In this document: positions 29,966 to 37,194 of the stretch, one piece after another | Position numbering within the stretch: the first letter of the stretch is position 1 | How the letters are laid out: every line of letters begins with the position of its first letter | DNA from: Faecalibacterium sp. I3-3-33 | GTDB taxonomy: Bacteria; Bacillota; Clostridia; Oscillospirales; Ruminococcaceae | NCBI RefSeq assembly: GCF_023347295.1 | Contig: NZ_CP094469.1 | Location: 2,728,001 to 2,792,000, forward strand | DNA: 64,000 nt | Direction: 5' to 3' | The notes under the pieces: model-generated | The model's database searches: none | What the model saw: the letters and a program-made list of their open reading frames with translations, nothing else | Told to the model about the DNA's origin: nothing | Position numbers and translations under genes: made by a program

Positions 29966-31045
29966 TCAGCCAGCGCCTACCAGCGCTTCGCCGGTGCTGC
30001 TTTGCACCAGCAGCTCCTGCCCGGTAAGGCTGGAGAGCAGGGCAATGTAGCTGCGCCCTGCCGGGAGGTTCAGCGGCTTGCCGTTGGAATCGTAGAGGGC
30101 AAGGGTGCTCTCTACGCCCTGCGTCCATGTGATCTGCCACAGGTGCCCGCCGTTCAGCCAGACACCGCCGCCCATGGAAAGGTCGTAGTCCAGTGTGCGG
30201 CCGTCATCCCGCAGGGAGGAGCCGCTGTACAGGATGAGCAGGTTGTCAAAGGCCGCCTGTGTGCCGGTGTTGGCATCCAGCTGGGGGGTGCCGTCCGCGT
30301 GCAGCATCCCGTAGGTGGCAAGGGCGTCATCGTAGACAAAGCCGGTGGCACCGCCGGACTGGAAATTCACGGTCACTTTTACTGCATCTGCGGCGTTTGC
30401 GTCCGGCAGATGGCCGGTGTCCCGCTGGGGCAGCAGGGTGGGCAGCACGCCTGCCGTTTCGCTCTCGCTGCCGGAGACGGTGTTCTGGTTCACGGCGGTG
30501 GAGATGCTCAAACTGTCCAGCACCGAGGCCACCGCCTTGCCGCTGGTGCGCCACAAGGGCGTGCTGTTCCAGCTGTAACCGGTGCTGGCAAAAGCATTGC
30601 GCCCCACCTCCTGCGCGTCCACCGCGCGGAGGTTATAGTATTCCAGATACCGCTTGGAATACGCGCTGCTGCCGCACTGGATGGGCAGCACCTGCTGCCC
30701 GCTGAGCAGCCGCCAGTATAAGTCCTGCCCGCGCGTTACCGGCCCTACGATGGGCATGGCCTCAAGGGCGGGGTATACCAGACACAGCTCGGTAGAGCTG
30801 CCACTCTCGGTCAGGGCTTCCAGCACCACCGAGGCGCTGCCGATGCCCCATTGCGTGGTGCTGCCGGTGGTGTTCTCAATGACCACCGCCGCCGCCCGCT
30901 GCTCCGGGTACAGCAGCTGCTGCCCGGTAAGCGGGTCTGCCGGGGCGGTACTTTCTGCGGGGGCAGCGGCGGTGCTCCCGCAGCTGCCCAGCAGCACCGC
31001 GCACAGCACGGCTGCACCAAGGCGCAGGCTCCATTTGCGTTTCAT
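29966..31045 (-). CDS. DUF3048 (YerB-like) lipoprotein
   Basis: 359 residues. Signal peptide with lipobox LLGSC. The phrases DPLTGQQLL, AAVVIENTTGSTTQWGIGSA, then SSTELCLVY and MPIVGPVTRGQDLYWRLL are the DUF3048 pattern, where R..V.V.N...A.PQ.G and IGPVRS.R are usual. B. subtilis YerB is the named relative; no activity is established. GGGGAGAAG precedes the ATG. It starts 12 bases after the other DUF3048 gene, so they form an operon. Confidence 0.85.
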   Translation of the reverse strand: MKRKWSLRLGAAVLCAVLLGSCGSTAAAPAESTAPADPLTGQQLLYPEQRAAAVVIENTTGSTTQWGIGSASVVLEALTESGSSTELCLVYPALEAMPIVGPVTRGQDLYWRLLSGQQVLPIQCGSSAYSKRYLEYYNLRAVDAQEVGRNAFASTGYSWNSTPLWRTSGKAVASVLDSLSISTAVNQNTVSGSESETAGVLPTLLPQRDTGHLPDANAADAVKVTVNFQSGGATGFVYDDALATYGMLHADGTPQLDANTGTQAAFDNLLILYSGSSLRDDGRTLDYDLSMGGGVWLNGGHLWQITWTQGVESTLALYDSNGKPLNLPAGRSYIALLSSLTGQELLVQSSTGEALVGAG

Positions 31046-31057
31046 GGGCTTCTCCCC

Positions 31058-32281
31058 TTACTGATAGTTGAAGTTTTGCCACTCGTCGTCATCCACAATG
31101 GCCAGATAGGTCTTGCCGCGGTTGAAGCAGATCTCGCTGCCATCGGCGGCATACACCTTGAGCGGGTGCTCCGGGGAAGCCTTCTGCCATGTGCCGCGCT
31201 GCACTGCGCCCCGGGTGAAGAAATAGGCTTCGCCGCCGGACACATAGTCCACCTGCTGCACGCCGCCGGAGTTGCCGGGGTAGTCCGCGATGCCTGCAAA
31301 GCAGACCAGCAGGTTGGTAAAGCCAAGCTGCTTGCCGGTCAGCTCGTCCACAGTGTTCTCAAAAGCACCGTCGGCGCGGCTGTACATGGACATTTTATAA
31401 AGGCGTTCCCAGCGGTTGTAGCTGAAGGTGGTCTTGTAGCTGTCCGAGTGCACGATGTTGATGGTCTTGGCGGCGGCAGCGCCGGACATCTTGTTCTCTG
31501 CGCCGGTGCGGTAGTCCGCAAAGCGGAAGAAGGTGCTCTCGTAGGGGTATTGCAGCCCGATGCCCGCGTTGGCAGCGGCCTGCCGGATCTCGGCACCGGA
31601 GGTGAACTCGGTGTGCTCGTAGGCCACGTTGCGGCCGCGGCTGTCGCGGTGCGCCACATGGGGATGGGTGGGAGTGTCAAAGTAGCTCTTGCCGCCGATG
31701 TTCAGGCCGGAGTAGTTGTACACGTTGATGAACTTGGTGCAGGGGGCGCTTTCGCCGTCATGGTAGTACAGCGCCTGCCACGGCATGAGCAGCTGCAAAA
31801 ACTGGTCGCGGCCGGAGCGCAGCGGTCCCACCTCCGGGATGGCATTGGCGTCATAGTACACCGCGCAGAAGCGGGAGATGCCGCCCTCCACCTTGCTCTC
31901 GATGAGCAGGTCGGCCGAGCCAAGGCCGCGCTGCGGGCGGGCGTTCTGCCGCTGGGTGTTGCTGATATTGTTCACCATCACGCCCACCATGCGGCCATTG
32001 CTGCGGCGGGGCTCGCCGGTAAGCGGGTCGGCGTTGTAGGCGGGCAGGCTGCTGTCGGCGCTTTCTGCCGGGGCTTCAGACGCCGCTCCGGCGTCCGGGG
32101 CAGCGGCTTCGGTGCTTTCTGAAGAGGCGGCGCTGCCGCCCTTTCCGAAGGTCTGCTGCAGCCAGTCGGAAAAGCCGTTGCCCACACAGGCGCTGCCGGC
32201 GGGTGCGCAGCCGGACAGAGCCAGCGAGGCGGCTGCCAGCCCCGAGGCACGGAGAACGGTACGACGCGTGATCTTTTTCAT
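31058..32281 (-). CDS. DUF3048 lipoprotein with twin-arginine-like signal
   Basis: 407 residues with CAGGAGGTT before the ATG. N terminus MKKITRRTVLRASGLAAASL then LSGC: a TRRxxLR twin-arginine-like signal with lipobox. A long Ala/Glu/Pro-rich linker (residues 45-75) leads to the DUF3048 domain: DPLTGEPRRSNGRMVGVMVN, LGSADLLIESKVEGGISRF, and EVGPLRSGRDQFLQ. A surface-exposed membrane-anchored role is likely. Paralogue of the next gene; both copies being kept in one operon suggests they act together. Confidence 0.87.
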   Translation of the reverse strand: MKKITRRTVLRASGLAAASLALSGCAPAGSACVGNGFSDWLQQTFGKGGSAASSESTEAAAPDAGAASEAPAESADSSLPAYNADPLTGEPRRSNGRMVGVMVNNISNTQRQNARPQRGLGSADLLIESKVEGGISRFCAVYYDANAIPEVGPLRSGRDQFLQLLMPWQALYYHDGESAPCTKFINVYNYSGLNIGGKSYFDTPTHPHVAHRDSRGRNVAYEHTEFTSGAEIRQAAANAGIGLQYPYESTFFRFADYRTGAENKMSGAAAAKTINIVHSDSYKTTFSYNRWERLYKMSMYSRADGAFENTVDELTGKQLGFTNLLVCFAGIADYPGNSGGVQQVDYVSGGEAYFFTRGAVQRGTWQKASPEHPLKVYAADGSEICFNRGKTYLAIVDDDEWQNFNYQ

Positions 32282-32456
32282 GCAAAAAACCTCCTGATAA
32301 GAGCGTTTTGCGCAGCCCCGGCGCTGTCGGAACGGTTGCGCACGGTGGATGAAAACGAACGGCCTTTCGGCATTGCTTTGATTGTAATTGTAACGGTTCT
32401 TGCGGCGTTTGTAAAGTGAAAATTAGCAGCCGCACGGGAAAGGACTTTGCGGCTTT

Positions 32457-33557
32457 TCACTCGTACTGCTCTGCCGCCGATTCATACATCCGCTTGAATT
32501 TATCTGCCAGCTCCTGCGGGGCAAGGATCTTTGCATCGTGGCCGAACTTGAAAAAGTAGTTTTCCACCTGACGCTGCGTGCAGGTAAAGGTGTACACTGC
32601 GCCTTCTTTCCGGGCGTACTGCGGCCGGAGATGAAGGATCTGCTGGTACTTTCTTTCCCCGGATGGCGTCAGCCGGACAAGGATGGTCTGCCCTGCCCCC
32701 TGCTCCGGCAGGTACTGCACCCCGTTTTTCTGGATCGCCTCTGCGATCTTCCGCCGGTCGTCAGCGCTGATGAACCCGCCGCATTTCAGGCTGCTGATTT
32801 TTTTGATGGAACTGAGCCGGACACACCCCATGCCCCATGGCCCGCCTGGCTGGGCAGAGGTCATGCCGACAAGGTAATTGTAGAGCTGCTCGGTGTCCTT
32901 CTGGACACACAGGGGTTTCAGGTAGGTGATATTGTTCGGCGCAGCCGCGCCCCCTGTCAGCTTTTTTCTGCTGCTCAGGGTGAGCTTGAGCTTTTCCTGC
33001 CTGGTGATGGCCAGCTCGATGCTTTGCAGCTGCTGCCTATAATAGATACGTTCCCGCTCCGCATAGGGCAGCGCGCAATATTCCTCCAGAAGTGCTTTCA
33101 TGTAGCTGCCGACCTTGTCGCCGTAAAACGCGGCATCCTTCCGCACTTCGTCGGAAGCAAGCGCTTCCAGCACGGGCTTGCTGAGCCGGATAAAAAAAGA
33201 GCAGCCCTTGTCCTGCTGGCGGCAGCGCGCCTTTTCTTCAAGCTGTTCCTGCAGCAGCGCAAGCACCGCCCCGGTGCAGGCTTCGGCGTTCTCCTGCCCC
33301 TTGAACCGCTCGGCCAGCTTTTCCTTTTCCGCGCCGAGCCGCATCCAAATGGAGGACTCCGCCGTTTCGTAAAGGTTCTGGAAAAGCTGGTTGACCAGTG
33401 TAGAAGAGGGGTCGCCACCGGCGCGATTTTGTTTTTTGTCCGGTTCAAAGATCTCATCATCCTGAAGCAGGATATTGTAGGCATGGCGGCTCACGGTCAG
33501 CCGCTGTTTGTTTCTGGAAAGATCCTCCAGAATTTCCTCAAGCTCCGAAAACAGCAT
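32457..33557 (-). CDS. WYL-domain transcriptional regulator
   Basis: 366 residues from ATG 33557 with GCGGAGGTG ahead; the frame upstream to 33584 lacks a ribosome site. Residues 1-150 are helical with SRHAYNILLQ and VGSYMKALLEEYCALPYAER segments that may form a ribbon-helix-helix-like DNA-binding part. Residues 165-270 contain WYL-type strands (ITYLKPLCV, GMGCVRLSSIKK), and the C terminus TQRQVENYFFKFGHDAKILA, then PQELADKFKRMY, matches the WCX end of WYL regulators. WYL proteins sense ligands, often nucleotides or nucleic acid, and frequently control defence genes. Divergent from the five-gene micro-operon that begins 254 bases away. Confidence 0.82.
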   Translation of the reverse strand: MLFSELEEILEDLSRNKQRLTVSRHAYNILLQDDEIFEPDKKQNRAGGDPSSTLVNQLFQNLYETAESSIWMRLGAEKEKLAERFKGQENAEACTGAVLALLQEQLEEKARCRQQDKGCSFFIRLSKPVLEALASDEVRKDAAFYGDKVGSYMKALLEEYCALPYAERERIYYRQQLQSIELAITRQEKLKLTLSSRKKLTGGAAAPNNITYLKPLCVQKDTEQLYNYLVGMTSAQPGGPWGMGCVRLSSIKKISSLKCGGFISADDRRKIAEAIQKNGVQYLPEQGAGQTILVRLTPSGERKYQQILHLRPQYARKEGAVYTFTCTQRQVENYFFKFGHDAKILAPQELADKFKRMYESAAEQYE

Positions 33558-33693
33558 CTTGCACCTCCGCAGGCTTAAAAACAATTGTTTGTCCCATGAC
33601 GGTACTTTTATAAGGCGATTATAGCATATTTCTGCCAGAATTGGAACAAAAAATAAAATTTTTTGTCACCTAGGAATTCCATTCCGGCTGCTG

Positions 33694-33790
33694 TATAATA
33701 AAGCCACAGTCAAGGGAGCCACCCCCACGGGAGCCGCCGGAGCGCGGCTTCCCGGGCAGGTTCCGGCTCGTTTCGTTTTCGTTCATGTGA
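33694..33790 (+). promoter_or_regulatory. Probable promoter and structured leader of the micro-operon
   Basis: TATAAT at 33694-33699 lies about 113 bases before the first ATG; the -35 is weak. The leader contains a strong hairpin, CGGGAGCCGC with GCGGCTTCCCG (about 33728-33755), which could be a regulatory RNA element. Confidence 0.5.
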
Positions 33791-33811
33791 TCTGCAACAG
33801 GAGGGTCTATC

Positions 33812-33997
33812 ATGTTTATTCTTTCTATCGTTCTCACCGGCGCTACGCTGGGCGGCACCATCGGCGGCGCCATCGCCACCATCACCGGCACGTCCGTCAC
33901 CACCGGCACGGCTGTCGGCACCCTGATCGGTGCCGGGACCACCGCGGCAGCCTGCACCGTGCAGGGTGCCGGGGACGCAGCGCGCCAGCTCGCCTGA
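33812..33997 (+). CDS. Glycine-zipper hydrophobic micro-protein
   Basis: 61 residues, first gene of a five-gene unit. It is almost entirely Gly, Ala, Thr, Ile and Val with repeated GxxxG-type spacing (GATLGGTIGGA, then GTAVGTLIGAG), so it should insert in or pack against membranes as an oligomer. No charged residue occurs before residue 55. AGGAGGG lies six bases before the ATG. I do not recognise a family. Holin-, bacteriocin- or toxin-like behaviour is possible but not shown. Confidence 0.65.
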   Translation: MFILSIVLTGATLGGTIGGAIATITGTSVTTGTAVGTLIGAGTTAAACTVQGAGDAARQLA

Positions 33998-34026
33998 GCA
34001 TTCAGGCAGGAAAGGAGGTGTCTTCC

Positions 34027-34209
34027 GTGGAGCTCCTGAGCACCATGATCGCCGGCATCAACGTGGGCAGCGCACTGTGCAGCGCCCTTGCCGCCCTCAC
34101 CGGCACAAACGCCGTGCGGACCGCCGCCATCGGCACGCTGGGCGGTGCCGTCTGCGGTGCCGCGCTTTTCGCCGACCAGCAGCGCCGCCGCGCATCCGCG
34201 CTGGCCTGA
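34027..34209 (+). CDS. Second hydrophobic micro-protein
   Basis: 60 residues starting at GTG 34027 with AAAGGAGGTG eight bases before it. The first 45 residues are hydrophobic and Gly/Ala-rich (GINVGSALCSALAALTG, then GTLGGAVCGAALFA), ending in a basic DQQRRRASALA tail. The composition resembles the gene before it (29 bases upstream) though the sequences differ. Two Cys are present. Too short for most gene callers and without a known family. Confidence 0.62.
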   Translation: MELLSTMIAGINVGSALCSALAALTGTNAVRTAAIGTLGGAVCGAALFADQQRRRASALA

Positions 34210-34243
34210 AGCCTTTTCTGCACCTGAAAGGAGGTGTGTCCGT

Positions 34244-34396
34244 ATGTTCACGCTTCTCACTGCGGTAACGACCGCTGTGGTCTCCACCACCCCGCCCGTC
34301 AGCGGGCTGCTCCTCGCCGCCATAGGGCTCAAGGCCCTGTCCGACGCCGCCGAGATCTCCCGGAACGCCCGGGAGCACGGCAGCGACCGCCACTGA
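34244..34396 (+). CDS. Third hydrophobic micro-protein
   Basis: 50 residues, ATG 34244 with AAAGGAGGTG upstream. One hydrophobic stretch (TLLTAVTTAVVSTTPPVSGL, then LLAAIGLK) then a charged helix (DAAEISRNAREHGSDRH). Likely a small membrane protein with the charged tail outside the bilayer. Lies 34 bases after the second micro-protein and 21 before the zinc ribbon gene. No family recognised. Confidence 0.6.
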   Translation: MFTLLTAVTTAVVSTTPPVSGLLLAAIGLKALSDAAEISRNAREHGSDRH

Positions 34397-34417
34397 CCCG
34401 GAAAGGAGGGTCTCAGC

Positions 34418-34636
34418 ATGAGCCTGCTGCCCATGACCCGGCAGTGCGTCCACTGCCGCCGCACCTACCGCTATAACCCCTCGATCGGCGACCTCGGTCT
34501 GGTGTGCCGGTACTGCGGCAAAGCGCAGTGCTCCACAGAGCCGCAGCATCTGCCGCAGCAGCCGCTGCAGCCCGCATTCCCCGCCAGTTTTCCTACCGCA
34601 GAACTTCCCCTCCGCAAGCGCGGAGGTCACCGATAA
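34418..34636 (+). CDS. Small zinc-ribbon protein
   Basis: 72 residues, ATG 34418 with AAAGGAGGG upstream. CVHCRRTYRY and, 13 residues after it, CRYCGK make a CxxC...CxxC treble-clef/zinc-ribbon, followed by a Gln/Pro-rich tail ending in basic RKRGGHR. It probably binds one zinc and nucleic acid or a partner protein. Its stop codon overlaps the ribosome site of the GIY-YIG gene, showing tight coupling. Confidence 0.68.
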   Translation: MSLLPMTRQCVHCRRTYRYNPSIGDLGLVCRYCGKAQCSTEPQHLPQQPLQPAFPASFPTAELPLRKRGGHR

Positions 34637-34647
34637 GGAGGTACCCT

Positions 34648-34986
34648 ATGTCCATCTACAAGGCAGGCCGCCCGTGGAAATACGACCCCACCACCGGGGC
34701 CGGACACAGGCCGCCCAACAGTCCCGGCGAGTACCGGATGCGGGACGGCTCCGGCTGCATTACATACATCGGGGAGACCAACGATCTCGCCCGGCGTATG
34801 CGGGAGCATATCCGCAGCGGTAAGCTGCCCACCGGTCAGGGCTGCGGCAGCACCCTTGAGTACATGGTGGCGGACGGCCGCTCCACCTCCCGCACCCGCC
34901 GGGAGCACGAGCAGCAGTCCATCGAGAAGCACCACCCCACCCTGAACCGCTCCAAAGGCGGGGAAGGCAGACCCGCCGGGAAGTGA
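34648..34986 (+). CDS. GIY-YIG-like nuclease
   Basis: 112 residues, ATG 34648 with AAGGAGG six bases ahead. PGEYRMRDGSGCITYIGETN followed by DLARRMREH is the GIY-YIG core: Tyr in GEY, YIG, the conserved Arg one turn later and the RMREH helix. EHEQQSIEKHHPTLNRSKGG supplies the late Glu and Asn. This is the single-domain form, so it is a candidate DNA- or RNA-cutting effector. The usual GIY tripeptide is changed to GEY. It ends the unit before a terminator at 35015. Confidence 0.75.
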   Translation: MSIYKAGRPWKYDPTTGAGHRPPNSPGEYRMRDGSGCITYIGETNDLARRMREHIRSGKLPTGQGCGSTLEYMVADGRSTSRTRREHEQQSIEKHHPTLNRSKGGEGRPAGK

Positions 34987-35014
34987 CGCTTCCGTGGCTG
35001 CACCCGGGAACCCG

Positions 35015-35044
35015 AAAAGACACCTGCTTCGGCCGGTGTCTTTT
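35015..35044 (+). terminator. Terminator of the micro-operon
   Basis: AAAAGACACC pairs with GGTGTCTTTTTT around a TGCTTCGGCC loop. Confidence 0.85.
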
Positions 35045-35229
35045 TTGCTGTTCTGCACCCTCGGTAAAAAACAGCCTCCTCTGCCCTGATAGCATGGAGA
35101 AAAAGTCCACGCTTTTCTTGCATTTTGGTGCGCGATATGGTATCTTTTTATACAGGTAAACACTTCAGGGTCGGCAAACATTTTGTTACCTTTGCCGCCC
35201 TTGCATGATGACAGGAAGGAATGATACTT

Positions 35230-35742
35230 ATGGGTTTTTTTGACAAGCTTTTTGGCGGCAAGTCCAAGGACGAAAACACCGCTAAGTTCACCAACCAGAG
35301 CAAGACCGTGCTGACCCCGCTGCAGGGCAAGGTGCTGGCACAGGCCGACATCCCGGACGAAACCTTTGCACAGGGCATTCTGGGCCCCGGCTGCGGCATC
35401 GAGCCCACCGGCGACACCGTATACGCCCCCTTTGACGGCACTGTGACCCAGATCGCCACCACCCTGCACGCTGTGGGCATCACCAGCAACGACGGCATCG
35501 AGCTGCTGATCCACGTCGGCATGGACACCGTGGACATGAAGGGTCAGGGCTTTACCGCTCTGGTCAAGGAGAACCAGAAGGTCACCGCAGGCACTCCGCT
35601 GTTGAAGGTGGATCTGGACGCCGTCCGCGCCGCAGGTCACCCCACCGCCACCGCCATCATCGTGACCGATGGTGCCGGCGATGAAGTGAAGATGCTGGCA
35701 GAGGGCGATGTCGCCCCCGGCACCCCGCTGTTCAAGGTCTGA
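35230..35742 (+). CDS. PTS sugar transporter EIIA, glucose type
   Basis: 170 residues from ATG 35230 with AGGAAGG upstream. It accepts phosphate from HPr and passes it to EIIB. VLTPLQGKVL, then YAPFDGTV, His80 in TTLHAVGI and the phosphorylated His95 in ELLIHVGMDTV match the EIIA-Glc (Crr) family. It stands alone, whereas the EIICB at 37195-38661 has no EIIA domain, so this is probably the partner that serves it. A terminator follows at 35757. Confidence 0.94.
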   Translation: MGFFDKLFGGKSKDENTAKFTNQSKTVLTPLQGKVLAQADIPDETFAQGILGPGCGIEPTGDTVYAPFDGTVTQIATTLHAVGITSNDGIELLIHVGMDTVDMKGQGFTALVKENQKVTAGTPLLKVDLDAVRAAGHPTATAIIVTDGAGDEVKMLAEGDVAPGTPLFKV

Positions 35743-35756
35743 TTTTTTTGCATCAC

Positions 35757-35790
35757 AAAGAGGCCGCTGCAATCGCGCAGCGGCCTCTTT
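35757..35790 (+). terminator. Terminator after the EIIA gene
   Basis: AAAGAGGCCGCTGC pairs with GCAGCGGCCTCTTT, with further Ts on the plus strand. Confidence 0.85.
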
Positions 35791-35863
35791 TTTGCGGAAA
35801 ATATATTTTTACAGCGTGATGTCGGGCGGCCTGCGGCTGTCCGGCATTACTTTTTTACAAAAC

Positions 35864-36991
35864 TCAGACGATGCGGACGCCCTTCTGGATGACCGCCTTG
35901 ATGTTCAGTTCCTTATCCGCAAGGATGACGTTGCCGTAGCGTCCGGCGGCAAGGCTGCCGTAATCGTTATCCACGCCGATGCTCTTGGCGGGGGTCTCGC
36001 TGGCGGCGCGGACGGCGCTTTCCAGCGGCACATTCATCTCCAGCACGGCGCGCTTCATGCAGTCGTACAGGCAGGTGTTGCTGCCCGCAATGGTGTCCGG
36101 GCGCTCGGTCAGGGTAGCGCGGGGCCCCTTGACTGTGATAGCCTGTCCGCCCAGACTGTACTGGCCGTCCGGCAGGCCGCAGGACATAGCACTGTCTGCG
36201 ATCAGGCAGACGCGGTCGTCCCCGAAGGTGTTGAAGGTGAACCGCACCACGGCGGGGTGGATGTGCACGTTATCGGTGATGAGCTCCACCTCGGCATCGT
36301 GCTCCATGGCCGCAATGATGGGACCGGGCGCACGGTGGGTGATGCCGGACATGGCGTTGTACAGGTGGGTCATGTGGGTGGCACCGGCCTCAAAAGCCTT
36401 GACGGCGGTGTCGTAGTCGGTGCAGGTGTGGGCGATGGAGATGCGCACCTCGTTATGGCACTCCTTGATAAAGTCCAGATTGCCCGGCTCCTCGGGGGCA
36501 ACGTCCACCAGCTTGATCAGGCCATTAGCACGCTTCTGCAGGCGGCGGAACATGGCGGCGTCTGCGCCCTGCACATACTCCGGGTTCTGCGCACCCACCT
36601 TTTTGGGGCTGATGAAAGGGCCTTCCATGTTGATGCCCACAAGGTCGGCACCCTTGCCGTTTTTATGGGCGGCAGCGGCGTCCATCACCTTGTTCAGGAT
36701 CTCCTCGGGGTAGGTCATGGTGGCGGGGCAGATGGCCAGCACACCCTTGCTTGCCTCGAAATCTGCCAGCGTCTGGATAGCCTCCTCGGTGCCGTCGCAG
36801 AAGTCCTTGCCCATTGCCCCGTGGAAGTGGATATCCACAAGGCCCGGCAGTGCGTACAGACCCTCGGCGTCCAGCACCTCCTCGCCCTCTTCCGGGGCGG
36901 CAAAGGGCACGATGCGGCCATCGCGGATGACGATGGTGCCGCGCTCAAAGGTGTGGCGCGGGGTATAGACCAGTGCATTCTGAAGGATCAT
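35864..36991 (-). CDS. nagA: N-acetylglucosamine-6-phosphate deacetylase
   Basis: 375 residues from ATG 36991 with ACGAGGTG upstream; the frame runs on to 37156 without a ribosome site. It removes acetate from GlcNAc-6-P in the cytoplasm. Metal-site residues visible: HFHGA with His55 and His57, Glu123 in INMEGPF, His in the IAHTCTDYD and THLYNAM segments and catalytic Asp in IADSAMSCGLPDG. Its neighbour upstream is the PTS transporter for the sugar, so the two supply and process GlcNAc-6-P. No nagB is in the window. Confidence 0.95.
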   Translation of the reverse strand: MILQNALVYTPRHTFERGTIVIRDGRIVPFAAPEEGEEVLDAEGLYALPGLVDIHFHGAMGKDFCDGTEEAIQTLADFEASKGVLAICPATMTYPEEILNKVMDAAAAHKNGKGADLVGINMEGPFISPKKVGAQNPEYVQGADAAMFRRLQKRANGLIKLVDVAPEEPGNLDFIKECHNEVRISIAHTCTDYDTAVKAFEAGATHMTHLYNAMSGITHRAPGPIIAAMEHDAEVELITDNVHIHPAVVRFTFNTFGDDRVCLIADSAMSCGLPDGQYSLGGQAITVKGPRATLTERPDTIAGSNTCLYDCMKRAVLEMNVPLESAVRAASETPAKSIGVDNDYGSLAAGRYGNVILADKELNIKAVIQKGVRIV

Positions 36992-37194
36992 ACAAAACAC
37001 CTCGTTCTTTTTTCTTTTCACCCAGTATAGCACGCCGGGTGTTTTTTCAAAAGTCCTTTTGCGTAAACATTGTACCGCCGTGCAAAAAGAACGGGCCGCC
37101 GGGAGGGGGCGCTGTGCACCCCGCCCCCGGCGGCCCGGTTCATGCTGCAAAATCAACCAGACTTTTGCAGTTCATTCTTTTCAGAAGTGCAGGA

